Source of the DNA: a virus
Length of the DNA stretch: 29,041 bases
Reading direction: 5' to 3' (one strand)
Virus record (IMG/VR): IMGVR_UViG_3300036766_000162
Coordinates: 1 to 29,041 of that record
The notes below the pieces were generated by a model, which did no database searches, was not told where the DNA came from, and saw only the letters and a list, made by a program, of their open reading frames with translations. The stretch's first letter is position 1. Every line of letters starts with the position of its first letter. Positions 28,880-29,041 of the stretch are shown here, piece by piece. The position numbers were made by a program, and so were the translations under genes.

Positions 28880-29041
28880 ATGGATCAGATCAAAGCCAAA
28901 GTTGAGGAATTACAAACAAAGAAGTCACAGATCCTCGACGAACTGAATGCCATTAAGAATAAAGAATCGGAGTTGACTTTAGAATATGCCAAATTAGATG
29001 GAGCAATTCGAGAATTATCAAATCTAGTTCCCCACGAAGAT
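28880..29041 (+). CDS. coiled-coil protein, N-terminal part (runs off the window)
   Basis: 54 codons open to the right edge. The sequence is a heptad-rich helix (IKAKVEELQTKKSQILDEL, then KESELTLEYAKLDGAIREL), i.e. a coiled coil with many Glu/Lys. Short coiled-coil proteins at the end of tail blocks are common but this one cannot be assigned. The start is supported by the -10 six bases upstream. Confidence 0.6.
   Translation, partial: MDQIKAKVEELQTKKSQILDELNAIKNKESELTLEYAKLDGAIRELSNLVPHED

Noticed and set aside
1-29041. CRISPR array, insertion sequence, reverse transcriptase, integrase, lysis cassette
   Set aside because: Looked for regular spaced repeats, transposase motifs, the RT YxDD motif, recombinase catalytic residues and endolysin motifs; none seen. 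The DGR reading therefore lacks its enzyme within the window.
1-29041. Template repeat for the variable region
   Set aside because: No second copy of the scaffold codons with AAC at variable positions was found by eye on either strand; a computed search could still find a diverged one.

Overview
The window looks like part of a tailed double-stranded DNA phage genome. Every supported gene is on the + strand, genes overlap by 1-8 bases or nearly touch, and the order is replication, then small accessory genes, then packaging, capsid and tail. The capsid gene belongs to the N4-gp56 major capsid family. No integrase, repressor/cro pair, lysis cassette or tape measure is visible, so the phage is incomplete here. 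The host cannot be read directly. Three things suggest a Patescibacteria (CPR)-type host: starts almost never have a Shine-Dalgarno sequence, many genes appear to have leaderless transcripts, and one accessory protein resembles the diversified C-type-lectin-like proteins common in that group. TGA is used as a stop throughout, so a recoded (code 25) host is unlikely.

Layout. 1-4109: end of an unknown gene, a small excisionase-like HTH protein, a winged-helix replication initiator whose linker holds helically phased repeats next to an AT-rich stretch (candidate origin), small Zn-type proteins, a Cas4/RecB-like nuclease, an ssDNA-binding-like protein and a glycosyltransferase. 4117-8827: small, mostly unknown proteins transcribed from strong sigma70-like promoters, a candidate structured RNA (4390-4520), the candidate diversity-generating-retroelement target (5769-6371), two repeated micro-ORFs, a PNK-like 3'-phosphatase, a tRNA with an odd anticodon arm, a DUF1064 nuclease and a second candidate structured RNA (8714-8785). 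8828-20143: terminase large subunit, small proteins, glycosyltransferase, portal, scaffold-like protein, major capsid, a tandem pair of capsid-adjacent paralogues, neck/adaptor and two more glycosyltransferases. 20200-29041: tail/fibre proteins (beta-rich proteins, a DUF2341/LamG mosaic, a repeat protein, a beta-propeller-like protein, a tail fibre) and the start of a coiled-coil protein.

How it works together. The early block supplies initiator, ssDNA binding, nuclease and end-repair functions. The late block is broken into many small transcription units, and several start with a -10 hexamer exactly six bases before the start codon, so the mRNA should begin at the start codon. The main late gene (capsid) is different: it has a long leader containing an intrinsic-terminator-like hairpin. 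Four glycosyltransferases interspersed with replication, packaging and structural genes suggest glycosylation of virion or host surface.

There is no gene-free stretch above 300 bases; the longest, 4385-4591, holds the structured RNA candidate and a promoter.
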